From assembly GCA_028023455.1 (NCBI GenBank), contig JAQFVV010012404.1:12821421-12885420 (forward strand): 64,000 bases of DNA, in the 5' to 3' direction. A model generated the notes under the pieces. It made no database searches, was not told where the DNA came from, and saw only the letters and a program-made list of their open reading frames with translations. This stretch comes from Epiperipatus broadwayi (taxonomy: Eukaryota > Onychophora > Udeonychophora > Euonychophora > Peripatidae). Shown here piece after piece: positions 12,235 to 25,140 of the stretch; the first letter of the stretch is position 1; every line of letters starts with the position of its first letter. The position numbers were made by a program, and so were the translations under genes.

Positions 12235-12320
12235 CATTTTTATGTGTTTTAGCGTGAAAACAGCGCCATCCAATGGGATATGTTGGTTCATCAATGACAA
12301 CCAAATCATTTATCAAAACC
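12235..12320 (-). repeat. Right arm of the 85-bp inverted repeat
   Basis: This arm pairs with 11110-11195 across about 1.1 kb of A/T-rich DNA with no recognised gene. The minus frame through it is open for 96 codons (12026-12316) and contains VIDEPTYPIGWRCFHAKT. I do not recognise the protein. It may be one fragment of a transposase or a host exon relic. Confidence 0.45.
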
Positions 12321-12989
12321 TTTATTAGAGATCTAATGAGAATCTGACAGCAAAAGAATGCATAGTGACCTGCAATCCTGGGTTAAATATATAATCCAGT
12401 CCCTGATCTATAAGTATACAATGCAGGATGTGCTCCCAAACATCTATCTCAATTTAGACATTATAAGCTACTACTATTCAAAATAATGCAAAAACTTTGC
12501 AACAGTCTTAGGGTCTGGAAAATACAGAACTCTACCTTGCTCTCTTTCTTGGAGGCTCAAAGGCTGGGGATCATGGCAGCACTATGTTAACTGGACCATG
12601 ATAAACAGTAAAAAAATCTGAAAGTGGATTGGAGCAATCCATGAGAAAGAACACTCTTATAAAGTTGCATGAAAACATTGCATCCTGAAGTCAACAACAC
12701 CCGCCATCCACCATCAAAACTGAAAATATATCTAAACAAATTTCATGTCAAAAACTCAATCCAAACTCTTAAATCATGCTTTCATTTTCTGTTCAATTAT
12801 AAATGTGAACTCCTTAAACAAACAGTAATACTTCTATTTTATAATTTATAATCAAATTACAACAATCATCCTCTACACTCTTGACACATTTCACAGTAAT
12901 ATGTTTTAAATTAATTCTGCATCAGAATACTGAATTTTGTTTTTCAGGTATATTTCTGAGATTCAAGTTATGTGGTTACTGACCACCAG

Positions 12990-13290
12990 AATCTGATCAT
13001 CATCTGGTCTACAATAATCCAAATATATATAACAAAGACAAATAACTCAATAATCCAAATATATATAACAAAGGCAAATAATTCTTACCTTAAAAGTCTT
13101 CTAAGTGAAGAATTATTTGTATTTGTTATATGTATTTGGATTATTATGAAATATTTGTATTTACATTTATTGTTTTTTTTATGTATTTTTAGTTTGTTCC
13201 TTGATAAAGACTATAAAAAAACATAGTTGAAATGTTGGAGTGTTTTTTATTTATTTTACAATAGTTCATATAATCAGCTATTTTTAAGAT
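12990..13290 (+). mobile_element. Penelope-type 3' tail repeat, family 1, copy 2 with inverted 5' piece
   Basis: The plus-oriented copy (about 13105-13290) matches the reverse complement of 5690-6010 and ends with the hairpin at 13201-13240. In front of it lie two tandem pieces (about 13010-13080) carrying ATAATCCAAATATATATAAC in the opposite orientation, making a head-to-head inverted pair around 13090. The same head-to-head layout occurs in the GIY-YIG pair at 51-52.6 kb. Confidence 0.5.
13201..13240 (+). ncRNA. Degenerate hammerhead-like hairpin, family 1
   Basis: UUGAUAA at 13201-13207, one extra A, then a GACUAU/AUAGUU stem around an A-rich loop, then GAAAU at 13229-13233. The hammerhead C3-G8 pair appears as U-A. 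No stem I can be seen, so activity is doubtful. Confidence 0.35.
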
Positions 13291-15470
13291 AAAAGATTGT
13301 GTTTGTTGGTTATTAATTAAATTTATTTTGATTTTTACATATATAGAATATATCTCATTGCATTATTGTAGAGTTTTTATGTGATGCTACCTAAAACTGT
13401 TAGTGTTATCTATGATGTTTGAATTCAATCTCTTGTCATTTATAATGACTTCTTTTTAAAAAAAATTAATAGAATAACATTATTAGTTAAGCAAAAATGT
13501 TCCTGACTTAACACTATTTCTGAGTTTTACTTTTGGAATATTAAAAAAAAAAAAGTTTATTGATGTAAACCATAAAAAATTAATATTTTGATGAAAAACA
13601 TCAAAAGCTTAACGGATTCTTTAAATTGAGTTAATTGTATTCATCGATGTATAGTATCACATTTATAAAGAATTAAATAGAAGTGAAGTTTGAAATGTAT
13701 AATAAAAATAATACATAAATATAGTAGCCACTTGAAAATCAATATGGCCATTCTTACTCGAATAATAATAAAAAACTGCTCTAAAAATGAACCTTTCAAT
13801 GACAATCTGAGAAACACTAATACATCCACATATAGAACACCTTAGTTTATAATAATAATAATGACATAGTGGTAATAAATCATCAATGATAAGAGAAAAT
13901 ATACATAAATATTAATTCTAGCAATTGTTTTAAAGTATTTGAATACTGTACATGCAATTAATTAAAAATATATTACTTGGAATGTAAATGAATTTGATTA
14001 TTCATATTTTCGTTTTTTAAATTTTATTATTCAATTTCATTATATGACATGGATTATAAAATAGACATTGCACTCCCCCATCAATAAATGTTTTCATAAT
14101 ATTAAATCTTACATTTTGTTTTAAATTAAACACTAACGAAAATATTTGATTACTACCGCCCTCTAACAAATATAAAAAGTATTGTTTTTTAGAAGTTTAT
14201 ATTTTAAATAAGCTAATTCTATTAGTATGACTGATATTTAAGTTATTTGACTACTACGCTATATAATTACAAAACACAATCATCATCATATATATAAGAG
14301 AAAGGAGAGAGAGAGATAGAAAGAAAATTTCAAAAACAACATACTATATTTTGCTTTTGAGAGTAATCAAGTTATACCCAGCGCCAATTTTAATTTTATT
14401 ATGAATTTACGACTCCAAGATATAAGTTTATGAAATCCGGTTAATTATAAAAAAAATAATTATTCATTTTAAAACTGTAAATAATGGATGTATAAAATTA
14501 TTATTATAAAATGCTATCAACTTAATAGCAATTTCTAACGGTTATACATTTAATGACTTTTTTTTTTTCGTGAAGTTTGTAATGATATTTAGATGTTAAT
14601 TGTAATCAGTCATCAAACAAGAAAAACTAAAACTAAAGGTATAATATTTGAGGAAAATGTTAGTTAAGCGTTGGTGGCCGAGTGGTCAGCACAGTTACCT
14701 TACAAGCAGTTGGAAAAAAAAAATGTACGTAAAGTTGTAATATGTGAATAAGGCAGAAAATATTTATTTTTTATTATTCGTTATCGTAAATAAATTAATT
14801 ATAATTTAAACTATTTAAATTATATAAAGGTATAACAGGCTTCAAAAAGAATAATGCAGTGCCTCCTCTTAAAGAAACAAAATAGAAAGTATTAGTCATC
14901 AGGCTTGATCATTACAAAACAGTAAAGATTTGATTTTTCATAATCATTTTACTATCTAGCTAAAATAGTTAATTAAATGCCCCTTTGGAGAGCAGTATTG
15001 ATAGTTAGCTAAGTTAGCTGCTACCCCCTCCCCAGTATAATCTTGATTGGAATCTAAAAATTGTTTTTAGTTTATCTAAGTTCAAACTCAGATCTTGAGT
15101 ATACTAGGCAAATATGCTATTACAATGCTGCAAGGTTTTTCATTTCTCTTATAGCATTTTACTATATATTAGTATGGAATAAAAATAAATACAAATTAAA
15201 ATAAAATAAAAATTGGCGATGAAAAGAAAAGATTAATTGATAAAAAAAATAATGCTAAAAAGTTTGAATGAATATTGAAAGACTAAAATGCTTTGAATAA
15301 ATATAGGAGATTATTTGTACTGTACATAAATTAAATTGAAGAAAGCGTCTTTTAAAATATTTTCTATATAACAAAGCCTATAAACAGGATTATCAATAGA
15401 TAGAAGGTCTTTGGAAAGTGAATTTCTATTAGAATATAAAAGAAATATAAATTGAAATAATGGTACATGT
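13290..15470. other. A/T-rich spacer with one tRNA-like fragment
   Basis: No coding sequence or element end is recognised. Simple A/T runs and a GA-rich stretch near 14305-14330 are present, plus the tRNA-like fragment near 14670. Confidence 0.5.
14667..14712 (+). repeat. tRNA-like fragment with A box only (truncated SINE or tRNA relic)
   Basis: GTTGGTGGCCGAGTGGTCAG matches a type II tRNA D-arm and Pol III A box (TGGCCGAGTGG). No B box follows; the sequence runs into A10 within about 45 bp. It is therefore not a functional tRNA gene, and is best read as the head of a truncated tRNA-derived SINE. Confidence 0.4.
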
Positions 15471-15473
15471 GTA

Positions 15474-15650
15474 CTATTCCTGCAATGAAGAAAAGATAGG
15501 AGGCCTTTTCACATTGGTGTCAATATACTAGTAACTTTGTAATGTTGTTATTTTGGCAACCATTTATAAAGTTATCAAACATTACAAAGTTACCAATGCA
15601 TTGATATGAATGTAAAAAACCATCCTATTTTTTCTTCATTGCAGGAATAG
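15474..15650. repeat. Hairpin MITE, arms about 70 bp
   Basis: CTATTCCTGCAATGAAGAAA at the left and TTTCTTCATTGCAGGAATAG at the right are exact complements; the complementarity continues inward, with mismatches, to AACATTACAAAGTTA / TAACTTTGTAATGTT. No coding sequence. The left arm is also complementary to 17262-17308. Confidence 0.75.
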
Positions 15651-16429
15651 TTCAAAAGATTTATATTTTTTAAAAAAGCAAAAAAAAAAAAAAAATATAT
15701 GAAATCTACATGTAAGCAGACAATGCTTTGACAATTAATTCAATCAATTTCAAAAAATGTGTAGAAATAGTTTTTAAAACCACATACCAAAACTTTATAT
15801 ACACACAGATGATACTTACTGGTATAATACACAAGATATATATATATTTAAAAAAAGATTATACAAAGTATACAAGTACTTATATGAAACCTATACATAT
15901 GCAGACAATGATGCTTTGACACTTAATTCAATCAATTTCAAAAAAAAAAATGTGTAGAAATGGTTTTTAAAAACCAAACATTACATACACACAGATGGTA
16001 CTTCCTGGCTCATAATAGAATATTTTGTGTAGTTGAAATAAAAACCAAATTTGAATTGTCTTCTTGCAGAAACAAGATGGAGATTTTTTTCCATCGGAAA
16101 TTCCACTCTCCACCAATTCCCTGTCCAAAATGTTTGCGGAGCATGTGATTGCACAATAAATGGTGTAAACAGAATTTTGTCATGCAATGTGGCATTTTTT
16201 TCTTAATTAAAGGGAAAGAACAATAACAACAATAGTAATGCCCCCCCCCCCCCCAAAAAAAAAAAGAAAACAAAAGTAAGAATCAAGTCATTGTAGTAAT
16301 TCAATAAGCAAATAAAAAAAAGGCAAAGTGTAAATTGCAGCACTTTGATGAGATGTTTTTTAAGACTGGAGAAAAAAGTGATCAAGGTGTAATCTTGCGA
16401 TATCAAATTCAAAGAAAATCAACCCTATG

Positions 16430-16740
16430 ATGTATCTTGAAAAACGTGTGTTTGATTGTTCTTTTGCCATATTTATTTATACTTGTCAGTTGCAAAAACA
16501 TTGTCGTTTTTTAAAAATTACCCTGCTTGGATGATTTATTTTGCCTTATTTCTAGTTGCATTATTTCTATTTGACAATTGTGATGTATATTGAATAACAT
16601 GTGTTTGATTGTTTTTTTTTTTTTTGCTTTATTTATTTATATTTATCAGTTGCAAAAAAACATTGTCTTTTTTAAAAAATCTGCTTGGATGGCTATTATT
16701 TTGCCTTATTTCTAGTTGTGTTATTTCTATTTGACAATTG
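16430..16740 (+). repeat. Tandem duplication of about 155 bp
   Basis: Both units share GATGTAT-TTGAA, GTGTTTGATTGTT, TTATCAGTTGCAAAAA-style sequence, CTGCTTGGATG, TTTTGCCTTATTTCTAGTTG and TTATTTCTATTTGACAATTG. Differences are mainly in homopolymer lengths. Confidence 0.8.
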
Positions 16741-17309
16741 ACTGCAGGCCTTTTTTTTTCACAGAGGAAAAATCAATAAGGCAGAATTCTTTCTCAACAG
16801 TGGATGTTTGATGGTTTATGCAGAGAGATTAACACTTACAATTTGGTGGATCCATAAACTGGAGTTCCTACTTACAAAAGAACTAACTTGAAATTAAAGA
16901 TGAGAAATTATTCAAAAATTCACATTAAGAAACTCACAATTAAATAACAACAACTAATTTCAAATTTTATAAACAAACTATTTAAACACAGAATTAAGTA
17001 ACAACAACAACTAATTTCAAATTTTAACAACAAACTTTTTAATGAGACAAAAAAACAACATATTTTTATACACTCACAGAATTCAATACAATATGCAAAC
17101 AAAATCTCCAAAAGGCAGTAATAGAATAGCTTTTGTTTGGGACACATTGCAAAACACACATTGCAAAACACATTTTTGTGCACATTTAAAAAACATTTTT
17201 CGATGAAAAATAACACTCAAATTGCAAGATTTTTTTGATGTTCACAAGATTTTTACTTTATCGGGTATATGAAAAGGCCTCCTATATTTATTTCATTGTG
17301 GGTATAGTA

Positions 17310-18140
17310 CCCAAGTACTGAAATAATAAGATTAATGATATTGAAATGTTGATAAGAGTAATTGGAAAATAATGACTTATTGAAAAAATTATTAAAAAAA
17401 ATGAACGCGTTTATTTTAAAACAGATAATAATGAAATATATATTATCAGATATTATGCTAGGGCTATTATTGGGAGAAGTATTAAAGAATGGAATGACCT
17501 TCAGATATTAGGTTTAACTGAGAATAACAAATAAATAGTGCTCAACCAAGAGAATCTCTTGCTGCCTTGTAGGATAGAATATTAATTCATCAAAGACTGT
17601 GTACAGACAAGCAGTCTTGTCTAACTTCTACTTTTCCTCATTTAATTTCTTAAATTAGTGTAGGATTCAATCACCATGAGCATTTCATGCTATTGACCAT
17701 CTTTATATATTAACTGTGACAAAGGTATTACGTGTTTTGCAAATATTTCCATCCTTTAATAACACGCACAGCATTTCTAATCCCAATTTCCTATTTTTAT
17801 TTTTTAACCTCTTAAAAATTAAGAAAACAATAATAAGGATAGGTTTATTAGACTGGCCATTCTTAATTATGATCTTTGCTTGAGGGAGTACAATCACTAA
17901 GGAGTCAATTTGGAATTGGATTTGAGAAAGTAGTTTTAGCTGGTAAAGAATATATGTTTAGGCAGTTGTATTTAGGAATTACCCTGTCTACCATGGAAGT
18001 AAAAGGTATCTAGAAAATATTAAAATATGGATTGTCTCACATAATCTAATTAAATTAAAATATCAGTAGTAGTGGCAAAGCAGATAGCAGTGATAGCAAT
18101 AAAAGTAAGTATTCTAATTTATTCCCCAAATAAATGTACA
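17310..18140. other. A/T-rich spacer, nothing recognised
   Basis: No conserved protein or repeat end was found. A 64-codon minus frame here looks like chance. Confidence 0.45.
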
Positions 18141-19960
18141 TAGAATGTGTGAATTTTTTTTGATATAAACTCTTTAAAACCAGAATAGAGGCCTGCACTG
18201 GTAGTTAAGCAATTGTCAAGATTTAAGATTGATAAAGCTGCTATTAGTTAAAATTATCTTCCAGAGTAAGTTTTTTTAGTAGGACAAAAAAGTTAGTGAA
18301 AGAAGAATGTATAGTGTTGGATTTGCTGTAAAGTCTAATGTAGTATTTTCTATTTTTGGAATTCCTTGATATCAGTGAAAAGCTAATGGTTTTAAAATTT
18401 GACTTACACAATGTTACCAGTGCTCATTTTGTTAGTGTATATACTTCAACATTAAATTCAGAGAACTCAGAGGGAAAAAAAAATTCTTTTCTGGATAGTA
18501 GTATTATTACAATTTCATTCAAATATCAACATTTTAAGGCACATATTGGTGCTGTAAATTCAAATATCCTCTTGTTACTGAGTTTTTGCACAACATATAT
18601 CTGTCACATTTGGTTTAAGCAGAAATATCACTTAAAAGAAATATGGATGCATTCATGCTAACAATGTCATTTAACAGATTACAATATAGCTAGAAATCAG
18701 AATATAAAGGTTTTTATTATGTGATCACTTGCAAGTGCAGATTGTTAGATGCATTGTAGATTAGCACATTTCAAGATCAAAATGATAATTGTATTAAAAA
18801 TTAGATATTTCAGTCATGTTTACAAGAAAATTGATGTTCATTCTCTAGAAGAATCTGTGTCAAATTTCAGCAACTAAAACTATAAAGTTACTAATTTGGA
18901 TCTTCAGGATTGTCATATTGTTTAGACCTTGAATTCTCTGAAGAATGGTCATACGGATATGAATAAATCTTTTCATAGGTTCACTGAAAAGAATAATGCC
19001 TGATTTTTCTGTTAATATTCTTGTATAAGTGATATGACTGAAAAGAAACATGGCATTTTCTCCTTGGTAAAATAATAAATATGATTTATCATGATAAATA
19101 TAGAGATTCAAAGGTGAAAGTTCTATAATCGAGAAGATAGCAAATGACTGATGGATTAAAACTATAAAATATATAGACCATTGTTGATTGTAGTCACTCT
19201 AGATTTAGATTTTTTTATGATGCATTGAAAACAAAATATGGACATGAAAAATGGGATGAGAATCCTATTGTATTCTGAAATGACATTCTTTTATATGATG
19301 ACAATGGTGGAGGGAATATTTTTAGAACAATGATACAATAATTGAGATGACGATTTTAGTAATCTATTAATTTCATCTACTCATTTAATTTGAATGAAGA
19401 AATCCAGTTTAGTGAAATCAAAACAGCTCTTTATAATCCTAAAAATGAAAAGATTAAAATACTGATCTGAAAAAGTTTTAAAATATAGTGGTAATATGTT
19501 AATTAAAAAAAAATTGGAATTTTTTAGAAATATATGGACTCTTAAAGTTATTTATTCCACTTGATCTTATGAATATTTCTATTTCAATTTTTAAAAATAA
19601 AGAGAATGAACAAGATTGCAGTAATTGTCATGGAATAACTATTATCTACCATAACAAAGGTACTTAAAGATTTTATTGAAAAGATAGCATCCAATCATAG
19701 ATAAATGTTTGTCAGAGATTCAATGTGGTTCTAGAAAACCAAGAGACACTAAGGACATGACTTTTATTGCAAAGCAAATGCAAAAAAGTATTGGTAACAA
19801 AATAATGATTTATATTGCTTTTATTGATTTGGTATTGTAAGTCATTTGATGCAATAGAAATAGGTCAGTAACATTGTTTGAAATTAAGCAAATGTTACTA
19901 TTACAGTTGGAAAATCTGAGACATTTGAAATGTAAACTGGCGTTTAACAAGGTTAGATAC
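18140..19960 (+). pseudogene. RTE endonuclease and N-terminal RT remnant (copy C)
   Basis: The open frame 18356-18661 is the middle and end of an APE-type endonuclease: VLKFDLHNVTSAHFVSVYTS, then LLLLSFCTTY and WMHS, followed out of frame by CHLTDYNIARN. Downstream, 19590-19840 holds RT finger motifs, including the QCG-R block that precedes the DMTF motif and IAFIDL, which corresponds to the FIDL-KAFD palm motif with the first catalytic aspartate. Many stops and shifts make it inactive. Copies A, B and D give overlapping versions of the same blocks. Confidence 0.7.
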
Positions 19961-22186
19961 TGTAAGGATTACTTACAACACACAAACACTCATGTACAAA
20001 ACTCATTTACTAATCAGTACACTAATAAACAGCCTAATACATAAGTAATTGAGGTCAACATAATAATAAAATTAACTTACACATATATTAATAATGTTAA
20101 TTAAAAAAACATTAATTTTAAATAAAAATATTTCCCCAATTAGACATAACATTTCATCTACATATATAAAATAAAAGCAAACCTATTGTTTAATAAACCT
20201 GAAAACTAATCAAGACTTAAACTTTAAACTTGAAAATGATCTGTCAAGCATTCCAAGCAAACCATTGTTCAAAAGATAAAAGTTTATAATTCAATTATTT
20301 AATTGAAAAACATTAAATAATTCAACAATTAATATATATAAACCTCATGAATAAAAAAAAAACGTCTAGCTGATTCAAATATTTAATTGCTGATAAGATG
20401 TTTAATTAAGTCAAAGGAATTATTATTTTTTTTTACACAGTCTTTGTCAACAAGAAACTCTTCTATAAGATTGCAAATCTACATTCAAGGGAATTTCTTA
20501 TTAGTCATCACCTATTCAGAAGAATAAAAATATTAATTGTAAAATTATAAAGGAATAGCAGTACATCATTCAAATATTATTAAAATAATAACTTTGTGCT
20601 GTTAATATATATACAAATACATTTTAAAGCTTTTAATTTATAAATAAGAATATTTAAGTTATTTAAAAGCTATTTCAATAATTTTTGGCTAAACAATTTA
20701 TTGTGGAGATCTTGTGTGATGCTTATCAGAAGATGTAAATATTAATTCATATATTAAATGCCTAATTGTAATATCAAAATTTCTATAAAATTAACTTCTA
20801 TCTTAGTTCTAGTATATCAACTAGCAGAGGATGGAATAGACTCCATGAGAGGATGAGCACCTTATAGAAGCCAACCAACAATGCTCACTCATTCAATGTC
20901 TGAATTTCTGAAGGAGTTTGAATCCACAAGATCAAGATACTTTGTTGTAAGCTTTAAGAACATTTTATAGAACATTTTCCAGACAAATGTTACTCAAATC
21001 ATTTAAGTGGACAGTCTGAACTCTAAACTTTTATTCACGAACAATGGAAAAGCATATGCCTAGCTTGGATCATTCCATTTCTCAAATCACGAAAGAAAAA
21101 GGGATTATAGCCGATAGGGTGAACAAATATTTTATTTTATAATCTAGGTTTTCTTTCTTGGACAAGCTTGACAGATCATACAACTTAATATGGAGGTAAA
21201 AATTTATCTTTACCCATATTAAGAACATACACTATTTATAGAACAGAATTGTTTATTAACTTGTTATATTAATTAATTAATTTTTGTTACTTTTTATTAT
21301 TTTTTCAGTATGAAAGACTAACATTCTTGGATGCATGTGTTTTACTGCCAACAGTAGAGTATTAATATATGGGAGTTTTCTTTATCAAGAAAGATGAACT
21401 CTGTTAAATGAAGCAACTTGTAAGAATGCTATCTATTATACTACTGTTTAGGTTCAAATTTAAACTTATTAGAATTTTTATGTTAGATTATAATAAATTT
21501 GTAAATATATAGTGTCAATGATGCATACCTAGCAGGGAGAGAAAGGATATGGTTTGGATCATCATTTATCTAATGAAATGTTAGGAATACATGTTAAGCA
21601 CTCACTAAATTGTTGTTAGAACTTTGGTTTGAATAGTTTTTAATTTTCCTTGGTTAAATTAAATCATGTTAAAGTATTTTGAAACATTAAAAATTCTCAG
21701 ATTTATCAAAACCAATTTCTTTTAGTATAGCCATATATATGTATTGTTTAAATTACATGATTTATTAAAACCATTCTATTTTAGCATAACCACATATTTT
21801 TTAAAAAATTACATACACATACATTTTTTCTTATATCATAATATCTTAGCAAGATTGATTTGGGAAGTCATTAATTCACTACACTTATATAGAAGTGAGG
21901 ATATTGTTGTACATGTAGATTCACCCCTGAAGTGAGTTAACCGCAACTTTTCCCTGAGTTCGAAATCTGTGGTGTAATGGAACCCGAAAGAGGGGTAAGA
22001 AGCAGATGAACTGATTTAAATTGTGTTCACATATAATGTGTAATTATTAGAGCTACCCATTGGACATGGATGCAATCATTAATTAGGCTCTTCATTGTAT
22101 CATTCATGACATCCTATAGGAAGATCCTAGGTTTGACTGTAGTAAGATGTGACTCCCCTCTACCATGCGGAAACTGATCCGTTACA
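19961..22186. mobile_element. 2.2-kb solo-LTR-like insertion inside RTE copy C
   Basis: The insert starts TGTAAGGAT and ends ATCCGTTACA, so it has the TG...CA ends of an LTR with short inverted termini. It is flanked by ATAC on both sides (19957-19960 and 22187-22190). Removing it plus one ATAC rejoins the RTE reading frame exactly: the V-QG block at 19940-19956 continues into ILTLKLHSMF. No gag or pol lies inside, so a solo LTR is the simplest reading; a small non-autonomous element is the alternative. Strand was not settled. Confidence 0.65.
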
Positions 22187-22190
22187 ATAC

Positions 22191-22650
22191 TTACTTTAAA
22201 ATTGCATTCAATGTTTATAACAATAATCTTTTGGAACTGTTTGAAGGCAGTTTAATATTGATCAGGGTTTAAGATGAGATACAGAATGGTAGAATCTTTA
22301 ATTTGAATCACTTAAGTGTGAAAACAAAAATGTCATCATTTGGGATTCTGGATTTATAGTATATTGATGATTGTGCTATTTTACTCAATTAAAAAAACAA
22401 TCTACAAAATGTTCTTAATATTTAAATGCAACATATAAAAACTTTAATAATTAATATTCAAAAAATTCAAGTTTTTTAGCTAGCCAATGATGAAAGAACA
22501 ATCCTCAACAATTTTTTATCTTGTCTAATTATCAACTTGAGAATATAAAACAATTTTAAAAGCTTGATAATTTTATAAGGGGAAAGATGTACATGGATGT
22601 TGAGATGTACACAGACTGCAATATATTACCTTAGAAGTTAAAAGACAGGG
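22191..22650 (+). pseudogene. RTE reverse-transcriptase C-terminal remnant (copy C)
   Basis: After the LTR insertion the RT resumes with a YRMDGRIFNL-like block, KTKMSSFGILDL, and then YIDD at 22360-22371 in place of the catalytic YADD/FADD. INIQKIQVF and a FYRGKMYMDVEMYTD-like stretch follow. Two aspartates of the palm motif survive, but flanking stops show it is dead. Confidence 0.65.
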
Positions 22651-24540
22651 TATTTCATTACACAGAAGTAAATACTGCAATTAAATTGATTTTTTAAAAC
22701 ATTATTAAACTCTTTATTAAAATAAAATATACTTATTACTTTCATTCATTTAAATACAGGCCAAAATATATTTACACAAATACAAAAGTAATTCTTTTAC
22801 TACTAAGACCTAGTTGTAATTTTATATAAAAGAATATTTTTATAACATTTCATATATTGATACAGTTATGTTTCTCATGGCATACAACAATATAGTAGTG
22901 TGTGCATGGATATATATATATATGTGTGTGTGTGTAAGTGTGTGTGTGTGTATGTATAAAGTTTAAAGAAAAAATAGAAATAACACAAATAAATTTTTTT
23001 GTAAATTTTTATTATATTACACTAGAATAACAGTGCTGGGTTAAATAATAATTTTGATACTTAAAATTATTGTAAATTATTTTAAATCAAACATTTAAAG
23101 GTCTATTTAATGTTTATTCTGATTTTGAAATCTAAAACAAGCTTGTTTTTATGGTATGATAGATATTACCATTACTTATAAAATTCCCATATCTATTTTT
23201 AGTTAGATTAAGATTACTTTAAAATTAAAGCTTGTGATAACCTACAATCTGATGTTGCTTAAAGGATTAAGAAAACTTTTAGATAAAAATTTGGTTTTAA
23301 TTAAGGTGAATTAAAAAGAATCGTTAAACTTTTTAAATCAAAATAAATTTTTTTTACTTAATTATTGTTTTCAAATTCCATGATACACTATAAAAGATGA
23401 AAGAAAAAATTCTTTAGAACATTATTATTATGAAGTTATAACTGAAGACAAGTCAGCTGCTGCTAATGCCACAATGGTAGAGTTTGAATTCACACAAAAA
23501 CAAGAACCAGCTTTTTGTGCTTCATATCCCATATATGTGATGAGATGGCTTGTATGAAGTATATCAAATTATAAAGATAGAATGGAGTTGACTGAATATC
23601 AACAGTTACCTGATTTATATATTTCCTAGAAATGTTAATAGGACATCATGTTACATTATGTACATGATTATAATGGACCAGCTTATCAAGAGATTCCAGT
23701 GCTAATCACTTTTCTGAAGAATATAATATTATATATATGCTGATTTATCTATATGCAGAGAAGCATAAATAAAGGTATTGCATTGTATATATAAAGTACA
23801 TACAGATCTCAGCTAGTGAGTAAAATGACATTATTTTAAATACTTAGTTAAAATATTTAATAACTTTTGAATAAATTTTTCAACTAAAGATAAAATAAGG
23901 AAAGAAAATAATAAAGGATTCTAGTTTTATTTTATTTTGGAATTAAAAAAGAAAATTCAGAAATCTTTCTATATTGGAGATGAAAAACAAAAGAATTTTT
24001 TAATAGCAGTTTTAAAGATATTTACAGTTAAAAGTAATTTGGAAAAAAAAAGGCAAAAAACTATACAGGATTTTCAAAAAAAGAAAACCTTTTTTTAACC
24101 ATTTAAAATATGTTATTCAGTAAAAGTAATTACAATTAGTAATGAAAATATGGTATTGAAATAAGCAAACAAAAGATCACTAGGATATAAACACCTGTGT
24201 GTATACATTTGAATGGGTAGCCACACATGTTAAAATCAGTCATTATTTATGAATTATTAAAATGATTTGATTTTTATTTTATTAGTTGATGACAATTTAA
24301 ATATGTTAATTTTATAGTATTATACAGTACATCTGTGTGCTTATATATAGTTGTGTTTTATGTAAACATATTGAAGTATTTGTGAATCACAATGGGATAA
24401 CTTTTTTGTATTATTTTAATCAAAATCAAAATGCTGAATTTATATTTATGATGGACTTAGCAGACCTTAATGTTATTTTATTATTATTGTTTCTAATTAA
24501 TAAATTTATGTCTCATTAATTTATTCCAGTGAATTCATTT
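22650..24540. other. A/T-rich spacer with TA/TG microsatellite
   Basis: A (TA)n(TG)n tract lies near 22910-22955. Nothing else is recognised. Confidence 0.5.
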
Positions 24541-25140
24541 AATCTTTTAATAGGTTTAAAATATTATATGTTGATATTATCACTTGTCACAGTAACAGTT
24601 CTAGAGCCCTTGCTCCCTGAGGTTGATTCATGCATAACAGTCAATTGTAGGAATTAGGATTTATATTTGGTGGTCTAAACATTCAGATGATTTGATTGAT
24701 TCTCTGTAATTCTGGACTGCATGAAGATATATCCTTTAAAGTTCATGCATTAAATTTTATTTTATTATTAATTAGAACTTAGCTTTATAGTCAACTAGCA
24801 CATTAATGGTACTAAGTGGCTAGAGCACTGATGATGATCAATCAGTATCTCAATATTATTTCATTGTTGTATTCTGATGAATTAGCACATAAGTCTGTGC
24901 ATCCAAAATATTTTTTGCATTTCTATACTAAGTTTGGCAGTGGCTAGATAAGTAGCCTGGTCTTTAGCGGACCACTTTTAAATCCACTTACAAGATTGAC
25001 TGTTGATTTTTTTATTGTTGATTAATCATAATGATGAATGATTATTTTTCTTCTCTATAATGCTGGTAAACTTATAGTTAGTTTTATTACTTGCTGATCT
25101 CTCATGCTCATTACATTCATTGTATATTTAAATTTAGATT
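24540..25140 (+). repeat. 0.55-kb interspersed repeat, copy 2
   Basis: This aligns in inverted orientation with 6130-6690 over shared blocks given there. TGGTACTAAGTGG near 24810 and GTAGCCTGGTC near 24953 are shared by both. No intact coding frame is common to the two copies. Confidence 0.65.

Larger units (their letters stand above)
15474..17308. mobile_element. Possible TIR-bounded DNA element with internal duplications
   Basis: The right-hand segment 17262-17308 contains GAAAAGGCCTCCTAT and TTTCATTGTGGGTATAG, the complement of the left end ATAGGAGGCCTTTTC and CTATTCCTGCAATGAA. Between them lie three separate duplications: about 120 bp at 15700-15820 and 15884-16008, about 155 bp in tandem at 16430-16585 and 16585-16740, and about 60 bp at 16920-17030. 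A 14-bp poly-C run near 16242 is also inside. No transposase is seen, so it would be non-autonomous; nested insertion is an alternative. Confidence 0.45.
18140..22650 (+). mobile_element. RTE-type (CFDP2-like) non-LTR retrotransposon, copy C, split by an LTR insertion
   Basis: Plus-strand remnants in correct order: endonuclease start near 18180 (RPALV-like), SVGFAVKSN near 18330, SVYTSTLNSENSEGK near 18440, the endonuclease end LLLLSFCTTY...IWMHS near 18570-18660, linker EIQLSEIKTALYNPKNEKIK near 19400, and RT blocks CSNCHGITI, SEIQCGSRKPRDTKDMTFIA and IMIYIAFIDL between 19600 and 19840. The RT resumes after the insertion with ILTLKLHSMF, then KTKMSSFGILDL and YIDDCAILLN. Stops are scattered throughout. 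Confidence 0.75.

Noticed and set aside
14667-14712. A functional tRNA gene
   Set aside because: Only the A-box side is present; no B box or T arm follows before an A run.
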